A stretch of DNA of 19,971 bases from CAZSLI01 sp964607705 (GCA_964607705.1 CAZSLI010000027.1:1-19971); one strand, 5' to 3'; positions 7,144-14,833 are shown, counted from the first letter of the stretch. A program made the numbers and translations. Notes: generated from the sequence alone by a model not told the origin.

Positions 7144-8069
7144 CGATTCCACTCCTTCATCGCCTTGCCGAGTACTTCGGGGTTCACTCGCTCGCTCACG
7201 GTGTGCTGGCTCGCGAGCGTGAGCGCGGCGAGCGCCGAGCCGAACGCGGCCGCATGCGGCGCGGTGACGCCTGCGAGCTGAGCCGCCACAAGACCGGCCG
7301 TGAACGCATCGCCCGCGCCGGTGGCGTTCGCGACTGCGGCATGGGGCGCCGGGAGATGGCCGCGCTCAGTGGCGTCGGCGTACGAGACGCCGCCGGCGGC
7401 CGCAGTCACGAAGACCGGCCCGCGGACCACACCGTTGAGCCGCTCGGCGATCTCCTCGGCATCGAGGCGGTCGGCCTGGTCGCCCAACAGCATCGAGGCC
7501 TCGGCGGCGTTGCACTTCAGCACGGCGAACGATGACAGGTACGGTCCCAAGCGCTCGGCCTTGGTCGTCGAAACGGCGTCCACCACGAGGGGAGCCAGCG
7601 CCTCCTCGGCGAGCCAGGCAAGTGACTCCGACGGCAGGTTGGCGTCGATCACGATAAGGTCGGCGGCCGCGAGATCGGCGGCCCTCTCGGCGAGCATCGC
7701 CGGCGTCAGACGCTCGAGCGCGCGCATGTCCGACAGCGCGAGCGCCATGTCGCCGCCGTCGTCGAGGATCGCAAGATAGAGCGAGCCCGGCAGGTCCACC
7801 GTGGCGGAGAGCGACAGGTCGATACCCGACGAGGTGCAGCGGTCCATCACCTCGCGAGCGTTCACATCGTTGCCGAAGACCGTCAGAAGCGACGTCTCGA
7901 CCCCCAGCCGCGCGAGGTTCTCGGCGATGTTGCGACCGACCCCGCCGGCGCTGCGGCGCACGAAGCCCGGGTTGGAGTCCTCGGCGACGAGCGGGGCGAA
8001 GGAGTGCCCGACGACGTCGAGATTGGCCCCGCCGACAACCACGACGCGACCCGGCAACATGCTGGCCAT
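7140..8069 (-). CDS. psuK: PfkB-family kinase, probable pseudouridine kinase PsuK
   Basis: The 309-residue sugar/nucleoside kinase has both PfkB signatures: AGGVGRNIAENLARLG (about residues 41-56) and NATGAGDAF (248-256), with Asp254 as catalytic base. The family phosphorylates sugars or nucleosides at the 5' position. Assignment to pseudouridine comes from the four-base overlap with psuG and from general likeness to YeiC-type kinases, since substrate cannot be read from the PfkB motifs alone. The ATG at 8069 follows GAGGAG at a good distance. It lies 47 bases after the EamA gene, with no promoter or terminator visible between, so all three are likely one operon. Confidence 0.9.
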   Translation of the reverse strand: MASMLPGRVVVVGGANLDVVGHSFAPLVAEDSNPGFVRRSAGGVGRNIAENLARLGVETSLLTVFGNDVNAREVMDRCTSSGIDLSLSATVDLPGSLYLAILDDGGDMALALSDMRALERLTPAMLAERAADLAAADLIVIDANLPSESLAWLAEEALAPLVVDAVSTTKAERLGPYLSSFAVLKCNAAEASMLLGDQADRLDAEEIAERLNGVVRGPVFVTAAAGGVSYADATERGHLPAPHAAVANATGAGDAFTAGLVAAQLAGVTAPHAAAFGSALAALTLASQHTVSERVNPEVLGKAMKEWNR

Positions 8070-8116
8070 CGCCTCTCCTCGCTCGATGCGGACGTGTGTA
8101 GTTCGTACCCTGCCGG

Positions 8117-8965
8117 CTACGGCCAGGCGGTGATCAGCACTGCAAGCAGCGCCAAGGCAACGCCGAGACGCTGGATGCCGCGCAGCCGCTCGTGTAGGAC
8201 GATACGCGCCAGCAGCAGCGTGAACACGGGATAGAGCGAGCCGAGAACCGAGGCGACGGCCAGAGGCCCGATGCGGATGGCGCTGATCATCGTCACGTTG
8301 GCGGCCGCGTCGAGCAGCCCGGCGCCTACGGTCGAAGGACGCGCATCGGGCACCAGGCGCAGGGTACCGCGCCGGACCAACGCAACGGCGCCGAGCATCG
8401 CAAACGACGTGACCCGCGCGGCGAATAGCGGCCAGAATCCCGACGCGTCGCCCGCGAAGGAGAACGAGATGAACGAGCCGGCGAACCCGACGCCCGCCAC
8501 CAACGACAGCACGAGCGCCACCGGCGGAAGGGCGGCGGGGCCGTCCTCGGCGTCCTCGCCGGAGTTGGCGCTCACCACGACGGTCGCGGCGAGAGCGAGA
8601 GCGAGGCCCACATAGTCGATCGGCGTTATGGATTCGCCGCGCAGCAGGCCGAACACCGCAGGCAGCGAGCCCGAAAGCGCCGCCGTCACGGGCGCCACCA
8701 CGCTCATGCGCCCGCGCGCGAGGGCGGCATACAGCGAGACCACGCCGATGCCGCCCGAAACGCCCGCCGCGACGCCGGCGACAGCGGCCATGGTCGTGTA
8801 GGGCACCGGGAAGAGCACGACGCCGAGTGCGAAGGCGATCATGCCGAGCGCATGCGCCGACGCGGTGACCGCGAACGCGGAATCACGGCGCGAGGCAAGG
8901 CCGCCGAGGAAGTCGGCGACCCCGAACAGCGCGGATGTCGCTGTGGCGAGCAGTGCAGTCAGCAT
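8117..8965 (-). CDS. EamA (DMT superfamily) transporter
   Basis: The 282-residue protein is almost entirely hydrophobic. About ten predicted spans are arranged as two EamA repeats (roughly 1-130 and 150-282), split by a short polar linker (SGEDAEDGPAALPP). The second repeat ends with SVLGSLYPVFTLLLARIVLHE, which is typical of the family. Members export or import metabolites such as amino acids and nucleosides. Position ahead of psuK-psuG makes a nucleoside such as pseudouridine a reasonable guess, not a demonstrated one. No Shine-Dalgarno is visible. TACCCT lies six bases before the ATG, so the message may be leaderless. It is divergent from the phosphoesterase gene. Confidence 0.88.
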   Translation of the reverse strand: MLTALLATATSALFGVADFLGGLASRRDSAFAVTASAHALGMIAFALGVVLFPVPYTTMAAVAGVAAGVSGGIGVVSLYAALARGRMSVVAPVTAALSGSLPAVFGLLRGESITPIDYVGLALALAATVVVSANSGEDAEDGPAALPPVALVLSLVAGVGFAGSFISFSFAGDASGFWPLFAARVTSFAMLGAVALVRRGTLRLVPDARPSTVGAGLLDAAANVTMISAIRIGPLAVASVLGSLYPVFTLLLARIVLHERLRGIQRLGVALALLAVLITAWP

Positions 8966-8971
8966 CTGCCG

Positions 8972-8977
8972 AGGGTA
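8972..8977 (-). promoter_or_regulatory. Candidate -10 of the EamA-psuK-psuG operon
   Basis: On the minus strand TACCCT (TANNNT pattern) ends six bases before the EamA ATG, the same spacing as the proposed HIT promoter. The -35 side is poor. Transcription would begin at the start codon, which would explain the absence of a ribosome site. Low to moderate confidence. Confidence 0.35.
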
Positions 8978-8987
8978 CCCGACCGCC

Positions 8988-9022
8988 GCCGCTCTTCACA
9001 GCGGCGCACCGTTGAGAGCGGC
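8988..9022. promoter_or_regulatory. Inverted repeat in a divergent promoter region, possible operator
   Basis: GCCGCTCT (8988-8995) and AGAGCGGC (9015-9022) form perfect 8-base arms 19 bases apart. The right arm covers part of the proposed -35 of the phosphoesterase gene, and the left arm lies just upstream of the EamA -10. A protein bound here could act on both divergent genes; a transcript hairpin is the alternative. Confidence 0.35.
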
Positions 9023-9039
9023 ATGACGCGTGGTAAGGT
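9012..9039 (+). promoter_or_regulatory. Promoter of the metallophosphoesterase gene
   Basis: TTGAGA (9012-9017) and TAAGGT (9034-9039) are separated by 16 bases, a good match to a housekeeping sigma factor pair. Transcription would start near 9046, giving a leader of about 70 bases before the ATG at 9117. Confidence 0.5.
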
Positions 9040-9116
9040 CTCTTCGGCACTCCAGCGGGGCCCGTCCCCGTGATCTTTCGTCACCGTCGTCGTAGCTTCC
9101 GCGACAAGGACCGAGC

Positions 9117-9863
9117 ATGCCCCGCACCATCGTTCTGTCCGATCTGCATGGCCGCACCGCGCCCCTCCGCGCGGCGCTCGCGCATGCACGCTACTCGGCG
9201 GACGACGTGCTCGTCCTGGCAGGCGACCTGGTCGACGTCGGCAATGACGATGTCATCGCTTATGCCGAGGAGCTCGGCGCCGTAGTCCTGGCCGGCAACC
9301 ACGAGGTCGCCGCCGCGCTGGGCCTGCGCATCGCGCCCCAGCACGCGTCGAGCCTCGAACGCGGGCCTGAGTTCGCCGAGCGGTTCATCTCGGGCGAGTG
9401 GCCGCTCGCGTACGCCGCAGGCGACTGGCTCATCACCCACGCCGGGATCTCAGTGACGCTCGCCGACATCGTCGACCGCTATCGAGGCGACGTCGCCGCG
9501 ATCGCCGAGCGGCTGAACGAGCTGTTCGCCGAGGAGATGGCGCAGGCGTCCACCGAGGTCCCGCTGTTGTGGGAGTCGCTGGACCGCTACCGCATCCTCG
9601 GCAGCTCGGGGGGGCCGCTGTGGTTCCGGCCGATCGGCTGCGAGCAAATGGCGAGCGGATTGCGGCAGGTCATCGGCCACACAGCGCCGGAGCTCTACGA
9701 CGACCTGACGCTCAGCGGCCTGCGGGCCTGCGGCGTACTCCTGGTGGAGTCGTCCGGTCATGGGTCGCTCGCCGCGGGGGAGCAGCGGGTCGACCGCTTC
9801 CTCAACCCCTCCTTCCGCTACGTCATCATCGAAGACGGTGAGGCACGCCTCGTCGAGGGTTAG
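9117..9863 (+). CDS. Calcineurin-like metallophosphoesterase
   Basis: The 248-residue protein has the complete two-metal site of this superfamily: SDLHG (8-12), GDLVD (36-40), GNHE (60-63), THAG (107-110) and GHT (187-189). The compact form resembles PrpE/ApaH-type phosphatases that hydrolyse diadenosine tetraphosphate or phosphoproteins, and I infer a nucleotide or protein phosphatase. The region between THAG and GHT (LWESLDRYRILGSSGGPLWF) is where such enzymes recognise substrate. AAGGA lies about eight bases ahead of the ATG. It has its own promoter and stands alone, 137 bases before rubrerythrin. Confidence 0.92.
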   Translation: MPRTIVLSDLHGRTAPLRAALAHARYSADDVLVLAGDLVDVGNDDVIAYAEELGAVVLAGNHEVAAALGLRIAPQHASSLERGPEFAERFISGEWPLAYAAGDWLITHAGISVTLADIVDRYRGDVAAIAERLNELFAEEMAQASTEVPLLWESLDRYRILGSSGGPLWFRPIGCEQMASGLRQVIGHTAPELYDDLTLSGLRACGVLLVESSGHGSLAAGEQRVDRFLNPSFRYVIIEDGEARLVEG

Positions 9864-9938
9864 GCTCGCCGGTTCCGCAGGCATCCTCTCGGTCGGGGCC
9901 CAGCAGGCTCCCATCACTCGTCCGGTCCCCTGTGCGCC

Positions 9939-9967
9939 CTGACTCCCGCTTTGGGGTACGGTAGGAA
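9939..9967 (+). promoter_or_regulatory. Candidate rubrerythrin promoter
   Basis: CTGACT (9939-9944) and TAGGAA (9962-9967) are 17 bases apart in the 137-base gap before rubrerythrin. Otherwise this gap holds only a GC-rich stretch without a convincing terminator. No PerR- or Fur-like palindrome is evident. Moderate to low confidence. Confidence 0.4.
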
Positions 9968-10000
9968 GGAACAGGAAACCGATCGAGGGAGGGGTCCCGC

Positions 10001-10576
10001 ATGCCGGGAATCAAGGGCACCCGCACCGAACAGAACCTGCTGAAGGCCTTCGCAGGCGAGAGCCAGGCCCGCAACCGCTACACCTACTTCGCGAGTGCGG
10101 CGAAGAAGGAGGGTTTCGAGCAGATCAGCGCGCTCTTCACCGAGACCGCCGATAACGAGAAGGAGCACGCAAAGGTCTTCTTCAAGTATCTCGAGGGCGG
10201 CCCCGTCGAGATCACGGCCGTCTATCCGGCCGGTGCGATCGGCACGACCGCTGAGAACCTGTTGGCCGCGGCGAACGGCGAGAAGGAGGAGTGGAGCGTC
10301 CTCTATCCCGACTTCGCTGCCATCGCCGAGCAAGAAGGCTTCGCCGACGTGGCCTACTCCTTCAGGCAGATCGCCGAAGTCGAGGAGTGGCACGAGCGCC
10401 GCTATCGCAAGCTGCTCGAGAACGTGGACAACCGCCTGGTCTTCGCACGCGAGACCCTGGTGCGCTGGAAGTGCCGGAACTGTGGCTACGTGCACGAGGG
10501 CCCCGAGGCGCCGGACGTGTGCCCGGCCTGCAAGCACCCGCAGTCCTACTACGAGCTCTACGTCGAGGCCTACTAG
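10001..10576 (+). CDS. rbr: Rubrerythrin
   Basis: Rubrerythrin reduces hydrogen peroxide to water in the cytoplasm of anaerobes and microaerobes. The 191-residue protein has the di-iron ferritin-like domain with Glu20, the EKEH motif (Glu53-His56), Glu94/Glu97 and the EEWH motif (Glu128-His131). The C-terminal rubredoxin domain has CRNC (158-161) and CPAC (174-177). All ligands are intact and the length is standard. GGGAGGGG precedes the ATG at six bases. The gene is followed 24 bases later by a clear hairpin terminator, so it is monocistronic. The N-terminal half (TRTEQNLLKAFAGESQARNR) is the most conserved form. Confidence 0.97.
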   Translation: MPGIKGTRTEQNLLKAFAGESQARNRYTYFASAAKKEGFEQISALFTETADNEKEHAKVFFKYLEGGPVEITAVYPAGAIGTTAENLLAAANGEKEEWSVLYPDFAAIAEQEGFADVAYSFRQIAEVEEWHERRYRKLLENVDNRLVFARETLVRWKCRNCGYVHEGPEAPDVCPACKHPQSYYELYVEAY

Positions 10577-10600
10577 GCTTCGCGAACCGCGATCGACGAG

Positions 10601-10635
10601 TGAGGCCCGGCCATTCGGTCGGGCCTCATCGCTTT
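10601..10635 (+). terminator. Terminator between rubrerythrin and DedA
   Basis: TGAGGCCCG (10601-10609) pairs perfectly with CGGGCCTCA (10620-10628); inner G.T and C-G pairs extend the stem to about 12 bp around a four-base loop. It is followed by TCGCTTT. The genes converge, so it can serve both; the TGA of dedA (10626-10628) is itself part of the stem. Confidence 0.7.
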
Positions 10636-11246
10636 GTGCCCGGGTGCTTGATGTCCTCGCGCGCAGCGAATCTGAGCGCCATGACCGCGAGCGCGATGAT
10701 CACCACAGCGCCTATCACCCAGCGCACGGCCGGATGAACCTCCGCGAACAGCAGAAGCTGCTTCGCTGGCCTGAGACCGTAGAAGCCCACCGCCGTCATC
10801 ACTCCGGCCCACAGCACCGCCCCAGCGCTCTGCCACGTGACGAATCGCCACCACGGCATCCTGACAGCTCCTGCCACGAGCCCTGCGACGACGCGAACGA
10901 CGGTGATGAAACGCGCCATGAGGATTGCCGGACCGCCCCAGCGGTCGATGAGGTCGCCGGCCTGATCCAGGTCGCTTGGGCCGATGCGTACGAACCGCCC
11001 CCAGCGCTCGAGCAGCGGCCGTCCGCCGAATCGCCCGATAGCGTAGGCCACGTTGTCGCCGAGGATCGCCGCGGCGATGGCGACTGCCCAGGCTACGAGC
11101 GGGTGAAGCTGCCCGGATGCGGCTGCAGCTCCGGCCGCGATAACCGCCGTCTCGCCTGGGACCGGAACGCCGAGATCCTCGGCGAACACGAGAAGGAAGA
11201 GCGCCAGGTAGCCGAACTCGCCGATGTAGCGCGCGATCCCTTGCAC
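10626..11246 (-). CDS. DedA family membrane protein
   Basis: The 206-residue membrane protein has the DedA (SNARE-associated/VTT) family layout. An N-terminal hydrophobic region carries FAEDLGVPVPGETAVIAAG, a re-entrant segment. AYAIGRFGG follows, then ILMARFITVVRVVAGLVAG, where the conserved arginines sit, and two final spans. Family members are linked to lipid carrier (undecaprenyl phosphate) flipping and envelope proton balance; the exact cargo here is not known. The start is a GTG only five bases after the aldo/keto reductase TGA, with no Shine-Dalgarno, which suggests translational coupling. It is the last gene of the three-gene operon and its stop lies in the terminator stem. Confidence 0.9.
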   Translation of the reverse strand: MQGIARYIGEFGYLALFLLVFAEDLGVPVPGETAVIAAGAAAASGQLHPLVAWAVAIAAAILGDNVAYAIGRFGGRPLLERWGRFVRIGPSDLDQAGDLIDRWGGPAILMARFITVVRVVAGLVAGAVRMPWWRFVTWQSAGAVLWAGVMTAVGFYGLRPAKQLLLFAEVHPAVRWVIGAVVIIALAVMALRFAAREDIKHPGTKR

Positions 11247-11251
11247 CGTCG

Positions 11252-12079
11252 TCAGGCGTAGTTGTCGGGATCCGGCCCGAACCGGTGCCCGCGATCGAGG
11301 CTGCCGAGGACCCCCATTTCATCGTCGGTCAGCTCGAAGCCGAAAACGTCCCTGTTCTCGAGAATGCGGTCGTCGTGAACGGACTTGGGAATGGCGATGT
11401 ATCCCTGCTGCACGACCCACCGGACGGCGACCCGTGCAGGCGATACGCCGTGGCGTGCGGCGATCTCAACGAGTTCGGGGACCTCCGCGATCCTGCCCTT
11501 CATGAGCGGCGCCCAAGCCTCGAGAGCGATGTCGTGCTCGGCAAGATACGCCTGCAGACCCGGCTGCTGAAGCCAGGGGTGGAACTCGACCTGATCCACC
11601 ACCGGCTTGATCTCGGCGATGGCCATCAGCTTCTCGAGGTGGTGCGGGAGATGGTTACACACGCCGATCGCGCGCGTCTTGCCCTCTCCGAGCAGTTCCT
11701 CCATCGCCCGCCAGGTCGCCTCCATCGTGCGTTCTTTGGGCCAGTGCACGAGGTAGAGGTCGACGTAGTCGGTGCCCAGGCGGGCCAGTGACGCGTTCAG
11801 GGCCGCCTTGGTCTCGTCGTATCCCTGCTCGTCATTCCACACCTTGGTCGTGAGGAAGATCTCCTCGCGCTCGACTCCACTCGCCCGGATACCTTCCCCG
11901 ACGCCCTCTTCGTTCGCGTAGAGCGACGCAGTGTCAACGCTCCGGTAGCCGTGCGCAAGCGCGAACTCGACCGAGTGGCTCACTTCCGCTCCGGGCCGCG
12001 ACTTGTAGGTCCCCAGTCCGAGCACCGGCATGCTGATGCCGTGCCCGAGGTCGATCGCAGACTGCATCGTCAGTTGCAT
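11252..12079 (-). CDS. Aldo/keto reductase (YvgN/DkgA type)
   Basis: The 275-residue NADPH-dependent carbonyl reductase has the full catalytic tetrad: Asp49 and Tyr54 in VDTASLYANE, Lys79 in TTKVWN, and His112 in LVHWPK. IPKSVHDDRILENRDVF near the C-terminus is the cofactor-binding signature. Close families reduce methylglyoxal, 2,5-diketogluconate and other aldehydes; the substrate here is open. The frame remains open to 12328, but MQLTMQSAIDLG begins the barrel and GGAGG lies at a perfect distance, so 12079 is used. The longer frame overlaps the upstream gene in another frame. It is the middle gene of the zinc-ribbon, reductase, DedA operon. Confidence 0.93.
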   Translation of the reverse strand: MQLTMQSAIDLGHGISMPVLGLGTYKSRPGAEVSHSVEFALAHGYRSVDTASLYANEEGVGEGIRASGVEREEIFLTTKVWNDEQGYDETKAALNASLARLGTDYVDLYLVHWPKERTMEATWRAMEELLGEGKTRAIGVCNHLPHHLEKLMAIAEIKPVVDQVEFHPWLQQPGLQAYLAEHDIALEAWAPLMKGRIAEVPELVEIAARHGVSPARVAVRWVVQQGYIAIPKSVHDDRILENRDVFGFELTDDEMGVLGSLDRGHRFGPDPDNYA

Positions 12080-12114
12080 GGAACACCTCCGCGATAGAAC
12101 GTTCCCGGTCGCGC

Positions 12115-12867
12115 TCAGGCCAGGTCCTGGGCCCGTTCCCCGGTGTCGGGTCCCTGCTGGCGCATGCGCGTGTCGAGCCACAGAGCCAGCATCACCTCGG
12201 CGGCGAGCCACATGAGCGGCATGACGGAGCCGACGTACATCAAGCCGTAGGGCTTCCATGTGGCAGCGCCGATGGGTATCGATGCGAAGGCGCCCACGGC
12301 AAGCAGTCCGGCGCCCCACCAGCCCCATTGACGCTGGCGCATCGCGAAGTGCTCAGCACTGAACCGCGGCTGGGATGACGTGAGGTACTCGAGCCTGATG
12401 GCCTCGCGCTTCCACAGTGAACCGGTCGCGACCGTGCCCGCCCAGATACGCGAGAGACCGCTGACGATCTCGGCGAGCACCGTGGCGCCGACCAGGCTGG
12501 CTATGGGCGGCACCTTGTCCACGATGCCGAAGATGCTGAAGAGCACGAGCGGCGAGGACACGCCGATGAACCATGCCATCAACACGGGCCACGAGCGGTA
12601 GATGATGCCCCAGAAGAAGGGCACGAAGAAGGCGCCCCAGTTGAACCGGTACAGCTCCCGTGGCAGCTCGCCCACACCGAAGGGCCGGTCCGACTGGTCT
12701 CCGGCGGTGTTCGGCGCCTTGCCCCAAGCGGCGGGCCGCTCTTCGGTAGGGTCCGCCTGCTCGTGGATCGACTCCACGTGCTCCGGTCCATGCCCGTGCT
12801 GGCACGCGCCTTCTGAATCGACCCACACCCACTCGCCGCATTCGCGGCACCAACCGGCCAATGGCAT
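12115..12867 (-). CDS. Membrane protein with N-terminal zinc-ribbon-like motif
   Basis: The 250-residue protein starts with WCRECGEWVWVDSEGACQHG. Here Cys7, Cys10, Cys22 and His24 or His26 could bind zinc. A polar linker of about 45 residues follows. From FNWGAFFVPFFWGIIYRSW onward it has several transmembrane helices (four or five). The NWGAFF..PFFW segment is also known in DUF2628-like membrane proteins, but I cannot name the family with confidence and infer no function. GGGAG lies 11 bases before the ATG. The gene is 35 bases upstream of the aldo/keto reductase on the same strand and likely leads that operon. Confidence 0.75.
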   Translation of the reverse strand: MPLAGWCRECGEWVWVDSEGACQHGHGPEHVESIHEQADPTEERPAAWGKAPNTAGDQSDRPFGVGELPRELYRFNWGAFFVPFFWGIIYRSWPVLMAWFIGVSSPLVLFSIFGIVDKVPPIASLVGATVLAEIVSGLSRIWAGTVATGSLWKREAIRLEYLTSSQPRFSAEHFAMRQRQWGWWGAGLLAVGAFASIPIGAATWKPYGLMYVGSVMPLMWLAAEVMLALWLDTRMRQQGPDTGERAQDLA

Positions 12868-12970
12868 CCGGCGACGCTCCCTTCGCAGGTCTCCTAGTGT
12901 GCCATACCCGAAGCGAACACAAGCAGACCGGCGAAGTCTTCCCTGGGAGTCCGAGCGGGAGTCCGAGCGC

Positions 12971-13843
12971 CTAGCGCACGATCTTGCTGATAGGCAGTTC
13001 GAGGATGTCCTCAGCGCCGGCTGCCTTGAGCCGGGGGATGAGCACGTTGACGTCGCACTTGTCGGCGACCGTCGTGATCTCGTAGTCGTCGGAGTTGTAC
13101 AGCTTCGCCACCGTCGGCTTCTTCATCGCCGGCAACATGCCGATGACCTCGTCGAGGCGCTCGTGAGCGACGTTCATCGAAAGCAGCACCCGCCCACGCG
13201 CATCGATGACGCCGAGGAGGAGGGTGCGGATCTCCTCGATCTCCCGGCGCTTCTCCGGGTCCTCCCACGCTGCACGGTTCGCGACCAACCGCGTCGTGGA
13301 GGTGAGGATCGTATCGACGATCTTGAGGCCGTTGCGCCGAAGGGTCGAACCGGTCTCGGTGAGATCCACGAGGGCGTCCATCATCTCGGGCACCTTCGCC
13401 TCGGTGGCCCCGTAGCTGAAGTGCACCTCTACCGGAATGCCGAGGCCTTCGAAGAACGCCTTGGTCGTCTTGGGGAACTCGGTCGTGATGCGGCTGCCCG
13501 GAGCGATTTCGCTCGCACCCCGTACCGGTGACTCCTGCGGCACGGCCAGCACCATGTTGACCACGCCGGTGCCGGTCTTTGCGTAGGGCAGCTCCGCCAC
13601 CTCGACCACGTCCGCGCCGCTCTCCTGGACCCAGTCGTGACCGGAGATGCCCAGGTCGAAGAAGCCGTCCTGCACGAAGATCGGAATCTCCTGCGGCCGC
13701 AGTATCTTGACTCGCTCGATGCGGGGATCAGCGCACGTGGGGTTGTACTCGCGGCTCGAGCGCTTCACGGGAAGATCCGCCTGCTCGAAGAGGAGCAGCG
13801 TCTGTTCCTCAAGTGAGCCTTTGGGCAGGGCAAGTGAAAGCAT
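12971..13843 (-). CDS. hisG: ATP phosphoribosyltransferase, long form
   Basis: HisG joins ATP and phosphoribosyl pyrophosphate, the first and feedback-controlled step of histidine synthesis. The 290-residue protein starts MLSLALPKGS. The nucleotide/PRPP region is SYGATEAKVPEMMDALVDLT followed by ETGSTLRRNGLKIVDTIL. The C-terminal regulatory domain (AMKKPTVAKLYNSDDYEITT to ELPISKIVR) is present, so it is the long form that works without HisZ. The ATG at 13843 is preferred over 13855 because GGGAG lies six bases before it. It sits 37 bases after a DUF72 gene on the same strand. No other his gene is in view. Confidence 0.95.
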   Translation of the reverse strand: MLSLALPKGSLEEQTLLLFEQADLPVKRSSREYNPTCADPRIERVKILRPQEIPIFVQDGFFDLGISGHDWVQESGADVVEVAELPYAKTGTGVVNMVLAVPQESPVRGASEIAPGSRITTEFPKTTKAFFEGLGIPVEVHFSYGATEAKVPEMMDALVDLTETGSTLRRNGLKIVDTILTSTTRLVANRAAWEDPEKRREIEEIRTLLLGVIDARGRVLLSMNVAHERLDEVIGMLPAMKKPTVAKLYNSDDYEITTVADKCDVNVLIPRLKAAGAEDILELPISKIVR

Positions 13844-13880
13844 TGCGACTCCCATCAAGCGGGCGTGTTGTTCCACCACT

Positions 13881-14720
13881 CTACTGCGATAGAGCGCCCG
13901 TGGGAACCGGCCCCAGCTCCAAACCCGCGCTGCCCTGGCGGCCGTCGTCGCTTCCGCGATCGCCGACGCCCTCACCGACCAGCCCGCGGAACTCCTCGGC
14001 ATTGCGCGGCGCCCAGCCGCCGGGGTCGTTGTTGAAGAACGCGTAGACGTCATGACCTTGCGCGAGTGCAGTCCGTGCCCGCGCAGCGTAGGGCGCAAGC
14101 TCCTCGCTCTCGTAGCCGCCGGAAGGCCTCGGCCCATGGTGGAAGCGAAGGTAGCCGAAGTCCGCAGACTCGTCGCGCACCTGCCCCTCCCGCGGCGGAT
14201 CTGCCTCCACCAGCGCGAAGCCGCGGCGCCGCAGGACGTCGATCACCTCTGCCGAGAACCAGCGCAGGTCCCGAAACTCGAACGCATGCCGTATCCTCGG
14301 CCGTCCGCGCCCGCGGCCCGAGCGTTCGGCGAGCAGGGCGCAGAAGCGCTCCAACACCGCGACGTCGGGCGCGCTCCTCGGCGGCAACTGCCACAGCATG
14401 CACGACAGCTTGGGGCCGAGCCCGTCGGCCGCCTCGAGCAGGGCGTCGAGCGCGCTCTCTACATCCTTGAGCCGGCGATAGTGGGTGACGAGCCGACTTC
14501 CCTTCACCACGAACTCGAAGTCGGCCGGCGTGCGCCGCGCCCAGTCCTCGAACGTCGAGTGTGCCGGCAAGCGGTAGAAGGTGACGTTGAGTTCCACCGC
14601 CGAGAAGTGCTCGGCGTAGGCCTCAAGCCAGCGCGCCTGCGACATGTCGGGAGGGTAGAACACGCCCCGCCAGTGTTCGTAGGAGAACCCGCTGGTACCG
14701 AGTATGAGACGCCCCGCCAT
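13881..14720 (-). CDS. DUF72 (YecE-like) family protein
   Basis: The 279-residue protein has the DUF72 TIM-barrel-like pattern: LGTSGFSYEHWRGVFYPP at the start, AVELNVTFYRLPAHSTFEDW near residues 41-60, FEFVVKGSRLVTH near 68-80, CMLWQLPPRSAP near 106-117, FEFRDLRWF near 146-154 and VYAFFNNDPGGWAPRNA near the end. The family is conserved and has no established reaction. The last 35 residues or so (GVGDRGSDDGRQGSAGLELG) are low-complexity and probably flexible. GGGGTGA lies close before the ATG. It is upstream of hisG by 37 bases and divergent from the hydrolase gene at 14834. Confidence 0.88.
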   Translation of the reverse strand: MAGRLILGTSGFSYEHWRGVFYPPDMSQARWLEAYAEHFSAVELNVTFYRLPAHSTFEDWARRTPADFEFVVKGSRLVTHYRRLKDVESALDALLEAADGLGPKLSCMLWQLPPRSAPDVAVLERFCALLAERSGRGRGRPRIRHAFEFRDLRWFSAEVIDVLRRRGFALVEADPPREGQVRDESADFGYLRFHHGPRPSGGYESEELAPYAARARTALAQGHDVYAFFNNDPGGWAPRNAEEFRGLVGEGVGDRGSDDGRQGSAGLELGPVPTGALSQ

Positions 14721-14809
14721 CGCTTCACCCCGCCTTCACTGTCGGCTTGTTCCCGTCCGCGGGCAGTGGCATCTCAGCGGGCCGGTCGTCTGCTTCGAGT
14801 GGGTATGGA

Positions 14810-14827
14810 CTCCTCACTATCGAGGAG
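14810..14827 (+). promoter_or_regulatory. Hairpin covering the ribosome site of the hydrolase gene
   Basis: CTCCTC (14810-14815) is fully complementary to GAGGAG (14822-14827), with six bases between. The right arm is the Shine-Dalgarno of the hydrolase gene, six bases before its ATG. If it folds in the message, it would hide the ribosome site. Only six base pairs are present, so an actual regulatory role is uncertain. Confidence 0.35.
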
Positions 14828-14833
14828 CCACAC

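Noticed and set aside
6052..7281. 409-residue plus-strand ORF opposite psuG and psuK
   Set aside because: Overlaps two clear enzymes in antisense and has no recognisable domain.
12945..12968. Tandem 12-base repeat GGGAGTCCGAGC (two copies)
   Set aside because: Only two copies after the hisG stop; too short to call an array or element, probably slippage.
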